NCBI RefSeq assembly: GCF_013337685.1 | Contig: NZ_SUQN01000004.1 | Span: 421,304 to 485,303, forward strand | Length of the DNA: 64,000 nucleotides | Origin: Citrobacter gillenii | GTDB lineage: Bacteria; Pseudomonadota; Gammaproteobacteria; Enterobacterales; Enterobacteriaceae | Direction of reading: 5' to 3' | Shown here: positions 48,891 through 57,638 of the stretch, in pieces | Position numbering within the stretch: position 1 is the stretch's first letter | Layout: each line of letters starts with the position of its first letter | Notes under the pieces: generated by a model | The model's input: the letters and a program-made list of their open reading frames with translations, nothing else | What the model was told of the DNA's origin: nothing | Database searches by the model: none | Program-made: the position numbers and the translations under genes

Positions 48891-49955
48891 ATGAGCGAAT
48901 TACGCAGGACGCGTCGGGCGATGAGTCAGTTTACCCAGCGAACGCTGCTGCACAGCCTGTGGGTCAGCGTGGTGATGTGCGGGGTGCTGCTGGCGGGGAT
49001 CTCCATCGGTGAGACGTTTATCCCGTGGCAGCATGTCACCCACACGCTGGCAAACCACCTGTTTGGCAGCCAATATCCTGTAGACGCGCTGGATGCTGGG
49101 ATCATCTGGAACTACCGCCTGACCCGTGCGCTGGTCTCTGCATGCTGCGGTGCCTGTCTGGCCGTTTCCGGCGTGGTGCTGCAATCACTACTGCGTAATG
49201 CGCTGGCCGAACCTTATCTGCTGGGGATCTCGGCCGGGGCATCGACGGGAGCGGTGCTGATCGCGCTGACCGGGCTGGGTGCGGGGATTATCAGCATGTC
49301 GCTCGGGGCGTTTATCGGCGCGCTGACGGCATTTCTGTTTGTCGCACTGCTGGCCGTGGCCGCAAGGGGTAAAAACGGGTCCGCCACCACGCAAATTATT
49401 CTCGCCGGGATCGCCAGCTCGCAGCTGTTCAATGCCATTACCTCGCTCATCATTACCCGTTCGGCCAATGCCGAACAGGCACGCGGCATTATGTTCTGGC
49501 TGCTCGGCAATCTGAGCGGCGTACGCTGGCCCGATGTGGTACTGGCCATCCCGACCGCGCTGGTCGGCATCATCGTCTGCTTTTGCTACGCCCGCCATCT
49601 GGACGCATTTTCATTTGGCGCCGAGTCAGCGGCCTCGCTGGGCATCCCGGTTAAACGCACTCGCGGCGTACTGATTACCGCGGTGACGGGGATGACCGCC
49701 ATTATGGTGTCGATTGTCGGGGCCATTGGCTTTGTTGGACTGGTTATCCCTCACGCTGCGCGTTTACTGGTGGGTAATCAGCATCACCGCTTGCTGCCCG
49801 TCAGCGCCCTGATTGGTGCCATTTTTCTTATTGTCGCGGACGTCATTTCACGCACCTTACTACCAGGGCAAGTACTGCCTATTGGGGTGATCACTGCGCT
49901 GGTTGGCGCGCCCGCATTTTCGATTATTTTGATCCGAGGGAACCCGAGCAAATGA
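48891..49955 (+). CDS. ABC transporter permease, FecCD/BtuC family
   Basis: A 354-residue inner-membrane permease with about ten hydrophobic helices and the family marks LTRALVSACCGACLAVSGVV, NALAEPYLLGISAGASTGA and GFVGLVIPHAARLLVG. The start at 48891 (MSELRRTRRAMSQ) has AGGAAAG nine bases upstream; an in-frame ATG at 48846 would lie nearer the previous gene but lacks this. The stop overlaps the ATPase start (ATGA). Confidence 0.9.
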   Translation: MSELRRTRRAMSQFTQRTLLHSLWVSVVMCGVLLAGISIGETFIPWQHVTHTLANHLFGSQYPVDALDAGIIWNYRLTRALVSACCGACLAVSGVVLQSLLRNALAEPYLLGISAGASTGAVLIALTGLGAGIISMSLGAFIGALTAFLFVALLAVAARGKNGSATTQIILAGIASSQLFNAITSLIITRSANAEQARGIMFWLLGNLSGVRWPDVVLAIPTALVGIIVCFCYARHLDAFSFGAESAASLGIPVKRTRGVLITAVTGMTAIMVSIVGAIGFVGLVIPHAARLLVGNQHHRLLPVSALIGAIFLIVADVISRTLLPGQVLPIGVITALVGAPAFSIILIRGNPSK

Positions 49956-50773
49956 CGGTTAACCCACGTTTTACCACGCCGCTACGCGCGGTAAATACCG
50001 CCAACGATGTGGTCTGCGCTCAACATCTGCACTGGGAGGTGAAAGGCAAGGTCATCGTCAATGATGTCTCTTTTCAGGTCGCACCCGGCGAGTTTGTGGG
50101 CATTATCGGCCCCAACGGTTCGGGGAAAACGTCGCTCATTTCCCTGCTGGCCGGTTTACTCAAGCCCTCCAGCGGTAGCGTTTCGCTTAACCGCAAAGAT
50201 ATTCGCCGCTACTCGCGCCGCCATCTGGCGCAAAAAGTCGCCCTCGTTGAACAGCAGGCGGAAACCAGCGAGCGTCTGACCGCCATCCAGGCCGTATCCC
50301 TTGGCCGCACGCCGTGGTTAAGTCTGCTGTCGCCGTGGTCACGGACCGACGACGATATCGTGCAGACGATGCTGGAGAAAGTCTCCCTGCAAAACGTCCA
50401 GCATCGCTGCTGGCATACCTTCTCCGGCGGCGAACGCCAGCGCCTGCATATTGCCCGGGCGCTGGCACAACAGCCGCAGGTATTGCTGATGGATGAGCCA
50501 ACCAATCATCTCGACATCCAGCATCAAATTGGCCTGCTTAACCTGGTTAAACGCGAAAAACTGACCGTGATTGCCGCCCTGCACGATCTGAATCATGCCG
50601 CGATGTTTTGCGATCGCATCATGGTGATGACAGCGGGACGACTGGTCATGCAAGGCTGCCCTGCAGCTGTCTTCACCCGAGAAAATCTTAACAACTGGTT
50701 TGGCATCGATGCGATTGTCGAACGAGCTGCTGATGAGGCGAGCTGCTTTATTCGCTACCAACGGCCAGCGTAA
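49952..50773 (+). CDS. ABC transporter ATP-binding protein, FecE/BtuD family
   Basis: A 273-residue ATPase. It has Walker A GPNGSGKTS (about 52-60), Q-loop region VEQQAETSERLTA, signature FSGGERQRL and Walker B LLMDEPTNHLD, then ALHDLNHAA. It completes the BtuFCD-like importer. It is followed 18 bp later by the pseudoazurin gene without a terminator, which ties the transporter to the electron-transfer genes. Confidence 0.92.
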   Translation: MTVNPRFTTPLRAVNTANDVVCAQHLHWEVKGKVIVNDVSFQVAPGEFVGIIGPNGSGKTSLISLLAGLLKPSSGSVSLNRKDIRRYSRRHLAQKVALVEQQAETSERLTAIQAVSLGRTPWLSLLSPWSRTDDDIVQTMLEKVSLQNVQHRCWHTFSGGERQRLHIARALAQQPQVLLMDEPTNHLDIQHQIGLLNLVKREKLTVIAALHDLNHAAMFCDRIMVMTAGRLVMQGCPAAVFTRENLNNWFGIDAIVERAADEASCFIRYQRPA

Positions 50774-50791
50774 ATATCACAAGGAACCGCA

Positions 50792-51232
50792 ATGAAATGT
50801 ATTAAACAACGTTTACTCATCCTGTGCCTGTGCGCGTTCACCTCGACGGCGTTCGCACAAACGTATGAAGTGCTGATGAAAAACCGCGGTACCAGCGGAC
50901 CGATGGTCTACGAGCCGGATTTTCTGGCGATCCAGCCGGGCGATAGCGTGAAGTTTGTTCGCAAGCACAAAAGCCACAATGCGGCCTCAATTGCCGAGCT
51001 GTCTCCTGCCGGGTACCCCGGTTTCATCGGCAAAATCGATGAGGAGATTGAAATCAAATACGACACAGCAGGCTTCTACGGCATCAAATGCTCACCGCAC
51101 TATGCGCAGGGGATGATTATGCTGATCAAAGTCGGCGACGCCGTTTTACCCGACAGCTACCGCGCGTTTAAAGCCCCCGGCCTTGCCGATAAACGCTTTC
51201 AGGACATTTATACCCGTATTGAGAAACCCTGA
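50792..51232 (+). CDS. Pseudoazurin (blue type 1 copper protein)
   Basis: A 146-residue periplasmic cupredoxin. Signal peptide 1-22 (ending AFAQ) and all four type 1 copper ligands of the pseudoazurin family are present: His62, Cys100, His103 and Met108 in CSPHYAQGM. Pseudoazurins carry electrons in the periplasm, classically to copper nitrite reductase or nitrous-oxide reductase in denitrifiers. Here it would be the electron acceptor of the bc1 complex encoded just downstream. An AAGGA ribosome site precedes the ATG. Unusual in Enterobacteriaceae. Confidence 0.92.
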   Translation: MKCIKQRLLILCLCAFTSTAFAQTYEVLMKNRGTSGPMVYEPDFLAIQPGDSVKFVRKHKSHNAASIAELSPAGYPGFIGKIDEEIEIKYDTAGFYGIKCSPHYAQGMIMLIKVGDAVLPDSYRAFKAPGLADKRFQDIYTRIEKP

Positions 51233-51258
51233 CAGCGCAATGAAAAGAGGAGACGGCG

Positions 51259-51807
51259 GTGAATAAAAAAACGGACAGTGAGGCAATCCACACCCAGCGA
51301 CGCGATTGCCTGTGTAAGTTGACAAAATTTGTCGGCGCTGCGGGGGTGACCGCAGCCGTCTGGCCACTCATTTCGGCGCTAGGGCCGGACGATAAAACCG
51401 TGGCAGAAAATGAGCCGGTGGATGTTTCCCTTGCGGGAGTAGCGGCTGGTCAGACAGTGAAACGAATCTGGCAGGGGAAACTGATCCTGATTCGCCACCG
51501 TACGCCAGACGAGGTCACGGCGGCGCAGCAGGCCGACACCCGACTGTTGCTCGACCCGCAGGCAGACAGCGAGCGGGTCACAGCGGCGCATCCGCAGTGG
51601 CTGATCGTTCAGGGTTACTGCCCGCATGCCGGATGCGTGCCTAACGCAAACCCCAGCGGTCAGGGCTGGATTTGTCCGTGTCACGGCTCAGAGTTTGACA
51701 CCTCCGGGCGCGTGACGCGGGGTCCGGCCACGGCAAATTTGGCGATCCCCGACTATGCCCTGGCCGCCGATGGTCTGAGTGTACGCCTTGGCACAAAAGA
51801 GGCCTGA
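51259..51807 (+). CDS. petA: Cytochrome bc1 complex Rieske iron-sulfur subunit
   Basis: A 182-residue ubiquinol-cytochrome c reductase iron-sulfur subunit. An N-terminal twin-arginine anchor (RRDCLCKL, 14-21, then a hydrophobic segment to about 40) is followed by the Rieske cluster boxes CPHAGC (Cys121, His123, Cys126) and CPCHGSEFD (Cys139, Cys141, His142). Cys126 and Cys141 would form the disulfide. The start is GTG with GAGGAG six bases upstream. It takes electrons from quinol and passes them to cytochrome c1. Confidence 0.93.
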   Translation: MNKKTDSEAIHTQRRDCLCKLTKFVGAAGVTAAVWPLISALGPDDKTVAENEPVDVSLAGVAAGQTVKRIWQGKLILIRHRTPDEVTAAQQADTRLLLDPQADSERVTAAHPQWLIVQGYCPHAGCVPNANPSGQGWICPCHGSEFDTSGRVTRGPATANLAIPDYALAADGLSVRLGTKEA

Positions 51808-51808
51808 C

Positions 51809-52981
51809 ATGAACGCAACGTCCCCGACAGCACCCCAGCGTCATGTGCAATTTCGCCTTCCGTTCCCCCGCTCCATTACCGGCGTGTGGATCTTTGCCGT
51901 CGGCATCATCTTGCTGGTCATGCTGGGCGTGCAAATTCTCTCCGGCATCGTGCTGGCAATGTTTTATGTGCCCACGGCAGATTCCGCGTTTGATTCCATT
52001 GTGCATATTATGCGTGCGGTCAGGCAAGGGGAGCTGGTGCGTAATCTGCACGCCATTGGCGCCTCGCTTTTTTTCTTCGCCTGCTACCTGCATATCTTTC
52101 GCGCAATGTATTACAACGTATACCGCAAACCGTATCTGAAGATGTGGGCCATCAGCGTAACGCTGTATGTGCTCCTGATGATCACCGCATTTCTCGGCTA
52201 TAGCCTGATTTGGGGGCAAAAAAGCTATTGGGCCGCCACGGTTATCACCAGTTTCGCCCGCGCAATACCGTTCGTTGGCGATACGCTGTACACCTTTTTT
52301 GTCGGCGGGTATGCGCCCGGCACGCCGATGTTAGGCCGTTTTTATGTGCTGCACTTTATTATCCCCTTCGCCATTGTTGCGATGACGATATGGCATGTGC
52401 GTACCGTCCAGTCAGCGTTCGCCCACGCGATGAAAAAAACGTTCACCGCCCGCGAGTCGCAACGTCTGCTGTTTGATTTTCGCGTCACCGAACGCGATGC
52501 CCTCAAGCTGACACTGTTTTTAATGCTGTTTGCGTGGTTCTTATTTTTTGCGCCGCACTACCTCAGCAGTGCCGATAACTTTATCCCCGCCGACCCGACG
52601 GTCACGCCCGCCGTTGTCGCGCCCGAGTGGTATTTTCTGCCCTTCTTCTCCATTTTGCGCTGTTTTCCCAATGAGCTGGCGGGCATTGCCGCCATGTGCG
52701 CATCGGTGCTGATCTTCTATTTGTTACCCTGGCTGGATACCTCCCGCGCACGGTTTCGCCATTACAGCAAATGGATCAAACTCGGTTTCTGGATCTGGGT
52801 CGGCAATGTGTTCTTTTTAGGCTGGCTGGGTTCAAAAGCACTGGTCGGGCCCGACTTGCTGGACGGATTGAGTAACGATGACGGCTGGATCCGTGCCGCG
52901 TCTCAGCTTTCAACGCTTATCTATTTCGCATGGTTTCTGCTTGTGATGCCGTGTCGACGCTTACTGGAAAAACAGGACTGA
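51809..52981 (+). CDS. petB: Cytochrome bc1 complex cytochrome b subunit
   Basis: A 390-residue membrane subunit with about eight helices. Haem ligands are paired with 13-residue spacing, His81/His95 and His182/His196, the spacing of bc1-type rather than b6f-type. The Qo-site PEWY motif is intact (272-275). The protein is one chain with both N- and C-terminal halves. The start at 51809 (MNATSPTAPQRH) lies one base after the petA stop; a start ten codons earlier overlaps petA. Quinol oxidation and Q-cycle turnover at the inner membrane are expected. Confidence 0.94.
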   Translation: MNATSPTAPQRHVQFRLPFPRSITGVWIFAVGIILLVMLGVQILSGIVLAMFYVPTADSAFDSIVHIMRAVRQGELVRNLHAIGASLFFFACYLHIFRAMYYNVYRKPYLKMWAISVTLYVLLMITAFLGYSLIWGQKSYWAATVITSFARAIPFVGDTLYTFFVGGYAPGTPMLGRFYVLHFIIPFAIVAMTIWHVRTVQSAFAHAMKKTFTARESQRLLFDFRVTERDALKLTLFLMLFAWFLFFAPHYLSSADNFIPADPTVTPAVVAPEWYFLPFFSILRCFPNELAGIAAMCASVLIFYLLPWLDTSRARFRHYSKWIKLGFWIWVGNVFFLGWLGSKALVGPDLLDGLSNDDGWIRAASQLSTLIYFAWFLLVMPCRRLLEKQD

Positions 52982-52982
52982 C

Positions 52983-53795
52983 ATGATGGGACGATGGTTA
53001 ACCTTTGCGGCCCTGAGCCTGGCGTCACTCTTCAGTCATGGGTATTGCGCGCCGCTTCCGCCCCCGCAGCCGTGGGTATTTAGTGGCGTGAACGGCGCTC
53101 ACGACACTGAACAGTTACGTCGTGGTTTACAGGTTTACGAAGAAAAATGCCGGGCCTGCCACGGTATGAAATATCTCACCTTCAAAGAGCTGACCCAACC
53201 TGGCGGGCCGCAACTCACGCAAGCAGAAGCCAAAGCGCTGGCCAGCGGCTATCTGTTTGCAACGGTTGAGGACGACGGACAACCGGGTGAACGTGACGGC
53301 AATCTGAACGATGTCTTCGCCTCCCCTTATCTGAACGATCAGGAAGCCAAATACCTCAACAATGGCGCACTGCCGGTGGATCTCAGCTATATCGTGCGGG
53401 CACGAAGTTACGATCGCGGGTTTCCGCAGTTTATCCTCGATGCGTTTATTCCCTATACCGACAGCGGTGCGGATTACATTTATGCGCTGTTGACGGGGTA
53501 TTTACCCAACGATCCTGAGATGAAGGCAAACCGGTATTTTCCTGGTGGGATAATCAATATGCCAAAGCCGCTGGCAGATGGTGAGATTACCTGGTCCACG
53601 CAGTCTCATCTGCCACAAACCGAGCAACAGTACGCGCGCGATGTCACCGCGTTTCTGGCATGGGTTGCCGATCCGCAGCTGGCGTCAAGAAAACATCAGG
53701 GAATGTATGTGATGGGGTATCTGGCGGTGGTTGTGGCATTATTAGCACTATTACTGCGAATTCAGTCCCGCTCGCGCAAAAGCAAGACGAACTGA
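52983..53795 (+). CDS. petC: Cytochrome bc1 complex cytochrome c1 subunit
   Basis: A 270-residue c-type cytochrome. Signal peptide 1-23 is followed by the haem c site CRACH (Cys56, Cys59, His60). The conserved NMPKPLADG gives the axial Met193, and a C-terminal membrane anchor (about 243-262) precedes a basic tail (SRSRKSKTN). It passes electrons to a periplasmic carrier, here most likely the pseudoazurin. The start is one base after the petB stop; two adjacent ATGs are possible. Maturation would need the Ccm system, not in this window. Confidence 0.93.
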   Translation: MMGRWLTFAALSLASLFSHGYCAPLPPPQPWVFSGVNGAHDTEQLRRGLQVYEEKCRACHGMKYLTFKELTQPGGPQLTQAEAKALASGYLFATVEDDGQPGERDGNLNDVFASPYLNDQEAKYLNNGALPVDLSYIVRARSYDRGFPQFILDAFIPYTDSGADYIYALLTGYLPNDPEMKANRYFPGGIINMPKPLADGEITWSTQSHLPQTEQQYARDVTAFLAWVADPQLASRKHQGMYVMGYLAVVVALLALLLRIQSRSRKSKTN

Positions 53796-53798
53796 AAA

Positions 53799-53821
53799 CC
53801 AGTCAGCGTAAGGCTGGCTGG
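53799..53821 (+). terminator. Hairpin after petC (weak terminator)
   Basis: Stem CCAGTCAGC / GCTGGCTGG with one G-T pair and a short loop, immediately after the petC stop and before the convergent ychH. No T-run follows. Confidence 0.4.
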
Positions 53822-53841
53822 TCTGCAGACAATGTCACGGT

Positions 53842-54120
53842 TTAGCTATGGCGTTGGCTATTATTACGACGACAGCGTTTGTCGTAATGGCGAACCCACC
53901 AGTAGCGGTCGCTGATTTGTTCGTGACCGCCGACGCGAGCCCCCGCCAGCCAGAGCACGCCGCCAACAAAAATACTGAGCACGGCACCGTGTGCAAAAAA
54001 TTGTGGCAGGTTAAATTGCGGCAGCTGATTTAAGATTGAATAGCCCACACCGACAACCATCACCACCAACCCTAAAGCCATGAGCACGTTACCGAGTAAC
54101 GAAGCGTTTTTGCGTTTCAT
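53842..54120 (-). CDS. ychH: Stress-induced inner-membrane protein YchH
   Basis: A 92-residue membrane protein with two hydrophobic segments (about 8-30 and 43-62) and a basic C-terminus, matching E. coli YchH in length and start (MKRKNASLLGN). GGAGGTGA is an excellent ribosome site. It is convergent with the bc1 operon. A CRP-like site about 90 bp upstream fits its known cAMP-CRP control. In E. coli dauA and ychH are neighbours; here the bc1 block lies between. Confidence 0.94.
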   Translation of the reverse strand: MKRKNASLLGNVLMALGLVVMVVGVGYSILNQLPQFNLPQFFAHGAVLSIFVGGVLWLAGARVGGHEQISDRYWWVRHYDKRCRRNNSQRHS

Positions 54121-54210
54121 GTGTCACCTCCGGAACTTTGGGTTGCTACAGGGAATACCCCTAATCCTTATGTGTAAAGTATAGACAACACTGCCGCTCG
54201 CAAGTGCGCC

Positions 54211-54226
54211 TGTGATCACAATTACA
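54211..54226 (-). promoter_or_regulatory. CRP-like site upstream of ychH
   Basis: TGTGA-TCACAA-TTACA fits TGTGA-N6-TCACA with one mismatch. It sits in the 274-bp divergent ychH-pth spacer, about 91 bp before the ychH start. Confidence 0.6.
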
Positions 54227-54394
54227 AACACTCATGCAACAAAACTTTACAAATAACCCACTGAACACACTCATTTTCTAATAGTCCAGCGAGGCAATTA
54301 TTCATTTTTTGCCGGTACGCACGCAGTTTTTTGTCAAGCGCGCCGCCAGACAGTAAACTACACGCCGGTTATGGACACACTCAGGACAAAATAC

Positions 54395-54979
54395 GTGACG
54401 ATTAAATTGATTGTCGGTCTGGCGAATCCCGGCGCTGAATATGCGGCTACGCGACACAATGCCGGCGCATGGTACGTCGATTTGCTGGCAGAGAGATTAC
54501 GCGCCCCCCTGCGCGATGAGCCGAAATTCTTCGGTTACACCTCCAGAGTGACGCTCGAGGGTGAAGATGTCCGTCTGCTGGTGCCAACCACATTTATGAA
54601 TCTGAGCGGCAAAGCAGTCAGCGCGATGGCCAGCTTTTATCGGATCAATCCTGATGAGATTTTGGTCGCCCACGACGAATTAGATTTGCCCCCCGGCGTT
54701 GCCAAGTTTAAGCTCGGCGGCGGCCACGGCGGGCATAATGGCCTGAAAGACATCATCAGCAAGTTGGGCAATAACCCGAACTTTCATCGCTTACGCGTTG
54801 GAATTGGTCATCCCGGCGATAAAAACAAAGTTGTCGGTTTTGTTTTAGGCAAACCGCCTGTTTCAGAACAAAAGTTAATTGATGAAGCCATCGACGAAGC
54901 GGCGCGTTGTACCGAGATATTGTTCAAAGATGGCCTGACCAAGGCAACCAGCCGGTTACATACCTTTAAAGCACAATAA
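54395..54979 (+). CDS. pth: Peptidyl-tRNA hydrolase
   Basis: A 194-residue enzyme that frees tRNA from dropped-off peptidyl-tRNA. The catalytic His (TRHNAG, His21 counting Met1), NPGAEY and the HDELDLPPG region with catalytic Asp are conserved. The start is the GTG at 54395 ([13 protein letters not shown]), as in E. coli; an upstream in-frame start adds eight residues without support. Upstream of ychF. Confidence 0.97.
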   Translation: MTIKLIVGLANPGAEYAATRHNAGAWYVDLLAERLRAPLRDEPKFFGYTSRVTLEGEDVRLLVPTTFMNLSGKAVSAMASFYRINPDEILVAHDELDLPPGVAKFKLGGGHGGHNGLKDIISKLGNNPNFHRLRVGIGHPGDKNKVVGFVLGKPPVSEQKLIDEAIDEAARCTEILFKDGLTKATSRLHTFKAQ

Positions 54980-55094
54980 GCAGCGATGTGCGGCATTTTT
55001 CCCGCGTGCTGTGTATAATAGGCAAAGTTATTTACTTTTCTACAATCTGTTTTCCATAACAGGTTGAATATCAAAAGATTAAGGTGATTTAAAC

Positions 55095-56189
55095 ATGGGA
55101 TTCAAATGCGGTATCGTCGGTTTGCCAAACGTAGGCAAATCCACCCTGTTCAACGCGCTCACCAAAGCGGGTATTGAAGCGGCTAACTTCCCGTTCTGTA
55201 CTATTGAGCCGAACACTGGCGTTGTACCGATGCCCGATCCGCGTCTGGACCAGTTGGCTGAGATCGTCAAGCCGCAGCGTATTCTCCCGACTACTATGGA
55301 ATTCGTCGACATTGCCGGTCTGGTAAAAGGCGCATCCAAAGGTGAAGGTCTGGGTAACCAGTTCCTGACCAACATCCGCGAAACCGAAGCGATCGGTCAC
55401 GTGGTACGCTGCTTTGAAAACGACAATATCATTCACGTTAATAACAAAGTGGATCCGGCTGACGATATCGACGTCATTAATACCGAGTTGGCACTGTCTG
55501 ACCTGGATACCTGCGAACGCGCGATTCACCGCGTGCAGAAAAAAGCCAAAGGCGGCGACAAAGACGCTAAAGCCGAGCTGGCCGCGCTGGAAAAATGCCT
55601 GCCGCATTTGGAAAATGCCGGGATGCTGCGTTCACTGACCAACCTGACGGACGAAGACAAAGCTGCCATCAAATACCTGAGCTTCCTGACCCTGAAGCCA
55701 ACCATGTATATCGCCAACGTTAACGAAGACGGTTTTGAGAACAACCCGTACCTCGATAAAGTGCGTGAAATCGCGGCAGCTGAAGGTTCTGTGGTGGTTG
55801 CCGTGTGTGCGGCAGTTGAATCCGATATCGCCGAACTTGACGATGCCGATCGTGAAGAATTTATGGCTGAGCTGGGCATTGAAGAACCCGGTCTGAACCG
55901 CGTGATCCGCGCCGGTTACGAGCTGCTGAACCTGCAGACCTACTTCACCGCTGGCGTGAAAGAAGTCCGCGCGTGGACCATCCCTGTTGGCGCAACCGCC
56001 CCGCAGGCTGCCGGTAAAATCCACACCGACTTCGAGAAAGGCTTTATCCGCGCGCAGACCATCGCATTTGAAGACTTCATCACCTACAAGGGTGAGCAAG
56101 GCGCAAAAGAAGCCGGTAAGATGCGTGCAGAAGGTAAAGATTACATCGTCAAAGATGGCGACGTAATGAACTTCCTGTTCAACGTTTAA
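55095..56189 (+). CDS. ychF: Redox-regulated ATPase YchF
   Basis: A 364-residue Obg-family P-loop protein that prefers ATP. It has P-loop GLPNVGKST (9-17), a modified G4 motif NVNE (giving ATP over GTP specificity), a coiled helical insert and a C-terminal TGS domain. It acts on ribosomes and stress responses. Start ATG at 55095 with AAGGTG upstream. Followed by a terminator that is duplicated 1.3 kb downstream. Confidence 0.97.
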   Translation: MGFKCGIVGLPNVGKSTLFNALTKAGIEAANFPFCTIEPNTGVVPMPDPRLDQLAEIVKPQRILPTTMEFVDIAGLVKGASKGEGLGNQFLTNIRETEAIGHVVRCFENDNIIHVNNKVDPADDIDVINTELALSDLDTCERAIHRVQKKAKGGDKDAKAELAALEKCLPHLENAGMLRSLTNLTDEDKAAIKYLSFLTLKPTMYIANVNEDGFENNPYLDKVREIAAAEGSVVVAVCAAVESDIAELDDADREEFMAELGIEEPGLNRVIRAGYELLNLQTYFTAGVKEVRAWTIPVGATAPQAAGKIHTDFEKGFIRAQTIAFEDFITYKGEQGAKEAGKMRAEGKDYIVKDGDVMNFLFNV

Positions 56190-56245
56190 ATAAGCTTTGT
56201 TGTCTCATGAGGTTTCGCTGAATCTCATAGGAATCGCAAAAAACT

Positions 56246-56275
56246 TTAAAACCCACGCAATTGCGTGGGTTTTTC
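56246..56275 (+). terminator. Intrinsic terminator of ychF
   Basis: CCCACGCAA / TTGCGTGGG perfect palindrome followed by five T. The same palindrome and tail recur at 57564-57590. Confidence 0.88.
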
Positions 56276-56279
56276 ATTT
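56253..56279 (+). repeat. Direct repeat copy 1 flanking the yeeN segment
   Basis: CCACGCAATTGCGTGG, one variable base, TTTTTCATTT. The 27-bp unit recurs at 57564-57590 with a single difference (G versus A at the variable base). The copies bracket yeeN and its low-GC surroundings, 1311 bp apart. Confidence 0.85.
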
Positions 56280-56689
56280 CATAGAGTCTCATGTAACCTC
56301 AACGGCATCAGTCCAGAAAACGTCGAACATACCTTGTCGTGAGGACAGGAAATACCTACTGCCGCGGAGTCAGTCCAGTTTTCCAGATATTTTGTCCACT
56401 CTGTGTAATTTAATAGTGTTTATTATCTTGATTATCACAGTTATTTTTCCTGACTTATATATTATTACTTCAGCTCCATTATCAACAATAAAAATAAAGC
56501 ACCAAATGTAAATTTTAAAATGACAACCAAAAACACCAACCATTGATAAAATTAAAGTAACATCACGTAAGATTGTCGTTTTTTATTTCTCATAGACGAG
56601 TATTTACATATCATGATATAATCTCGCGGAAAAAATGCAGGTTAACAACCTGCATTTAATGTAAATAAATCTTTGAGGAGAGCATTCCA

Positions 56690-57406
56690 GTGGGACGTAA
56701 ATGGGCCAATATTGTTGCTAAAAAAACGGCTAAAGACGGTGCGACGTCTAATATATATGCAAAATTCGGTGTAGAAATCTATGCTGCTGCTAAGCAAGGT
56801 GAACCAGACCCAGAATCAAACTCATCTTTAAAATTCGTTATTGAACGTGCGAAGCAAGCACAAGTCCCGAAACACGTTATTGATAAAGCAATTGATAAAG
56901 CCAAAGGCGGCGGCGATGAAACATTCGTGCAAGGTCGTTATGAAGGTTTTGGACCCAATGGCTCAATGATTATCGCTGAAACCTTGACGTCAAATGTTAA
57001 CCGTACGATTGCTAATGTCCGCACAATTTTCAATAAAAAAGGCGGGAGTATCGGAGCGGCAGGCTCTGTCAGCTATATGTTTGACAATACTGGCGTCATT
57101 GTATTTGCAGGAACAGATCCAGACCGTATTTTTGAAATTTTGCTTGATGCTGAAGTTGATGTTCGTGATGTAACCGAAGAAGAAGGAAACATCGTCATTT
57201 ATACTGAACCTACAGATCTTCACAAAGGAATTGCAGCTCTAAAAGCAGCTGGAATTACTGAATTCTCAACAACAGAATTAGAAATGATTGCTCAAGCAGA
57301 AATTGAACTCTCACCAGAAGATTTAGAAATCTTTGAAGGACTTGTTGATGCCCTTGAAGATGATGATGATGTTCAAAAAGTATATCATAACGTTGCAAAT
57401 CTCTAA
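56690..57406 (+). CDS. yeeN: YebC/PmpR-family transcriptional regulator or translation factor YeeN
   Basis: A 238-residue protein of the TACO1/YebC family, closest by eye to E. coli YeeN. It begins [17 protein letters not shown] and ends with an acidic [19 protein letters not shown]. The start is GTG with GAGGAG upstream. Codon use is AT-rich with many AAA/GAA/TTA codons, unlike its neighbours, and family knowledge places the YeeN branch near low-GC Firmicutes proteins, so transfer is likely. E. coli yeeN sits elsewhere, so this is a separate insertion. Function may involve relief of ribosome stalling; not proven. Confidence 0.92.
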   Translation: MGRKWANIVAKKTAKDGATSNIYAKFGVEIYAAAKQGEPDPESNSSLKFVIERAKQAQVPKHVIDKAIDKAKGGGDETFVQGRYEGFGPNGSMIIAETLTSNVNRTIANVRTIFNKKGGSIGAAGSVSYMFDNTGVIVFAGTDPDRIFEILLDAEVDVRDVTEEEGNIVIYTEPTDLHKGIAALKAAGITEFSTTELEMIAQAEIELSPEDLEIFEGLVDALEDDDDVQKVYHNVANL

Positions 57407-57416
57407 TTATATATTA

Positions 57417-57450
57417 AAGAAATCTGTCGTTGTGGCAGATTTCTTAATTT
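57417..57450 (+). terminator. Intrinsic terminator of yeeN
   Basis: AGAAATCTG / CAGATTTCT stem with a nine-base loop, followed by TAATTTT, starting 11 bp after the yeeN stop. Confidence 0.75.
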
Positions 57451-57563
57451 TACAACTTTGTATATTAAAGCATATCCAGCCAGATGTATTGTTTTAAATT
57501 CACCCTGTCATTATCGCGCACAAAATATATCTTTTTGCCCATAGCATTATAAAATTAATATAT

Positions 57564-57590
57564 CCACGCAATTGCGTGGATTTTTCATTT
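57564..57590 (+). repeat. Direct repeat copy 2 flanking the yeeN segment
   Basis: Second copy of the ychF-terminator-like unit, CCACGCAATTGCGTGG-A-TTTTTCATTT, one mismatch to copy 1. It may still terminate transcription towards the convergent oxidoreductase gene. Confidence 0.85.
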
Positions 57591-57638
57591 ACCCTGTTAT
57601 TGATGCCCGCCGTGATGGCCGTTAATACATCGCCATAG

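Larger units (their letters stand above)
56190..56689. other. ychF-yeeN intergenic, low-GC from about 56400
   Basis: 500 bp without a recognisable gene. After the ychF terminator (56246-56274) comes mixed-composition sequence in which TCAGTCCAG is repeated at about 56310 and 56370. A strongly AT-rich stretch then leads to the yeeN promoter area (TATAAT at 56618-56623) and a GAGGAG ribosome site. Confidence 0.5.
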
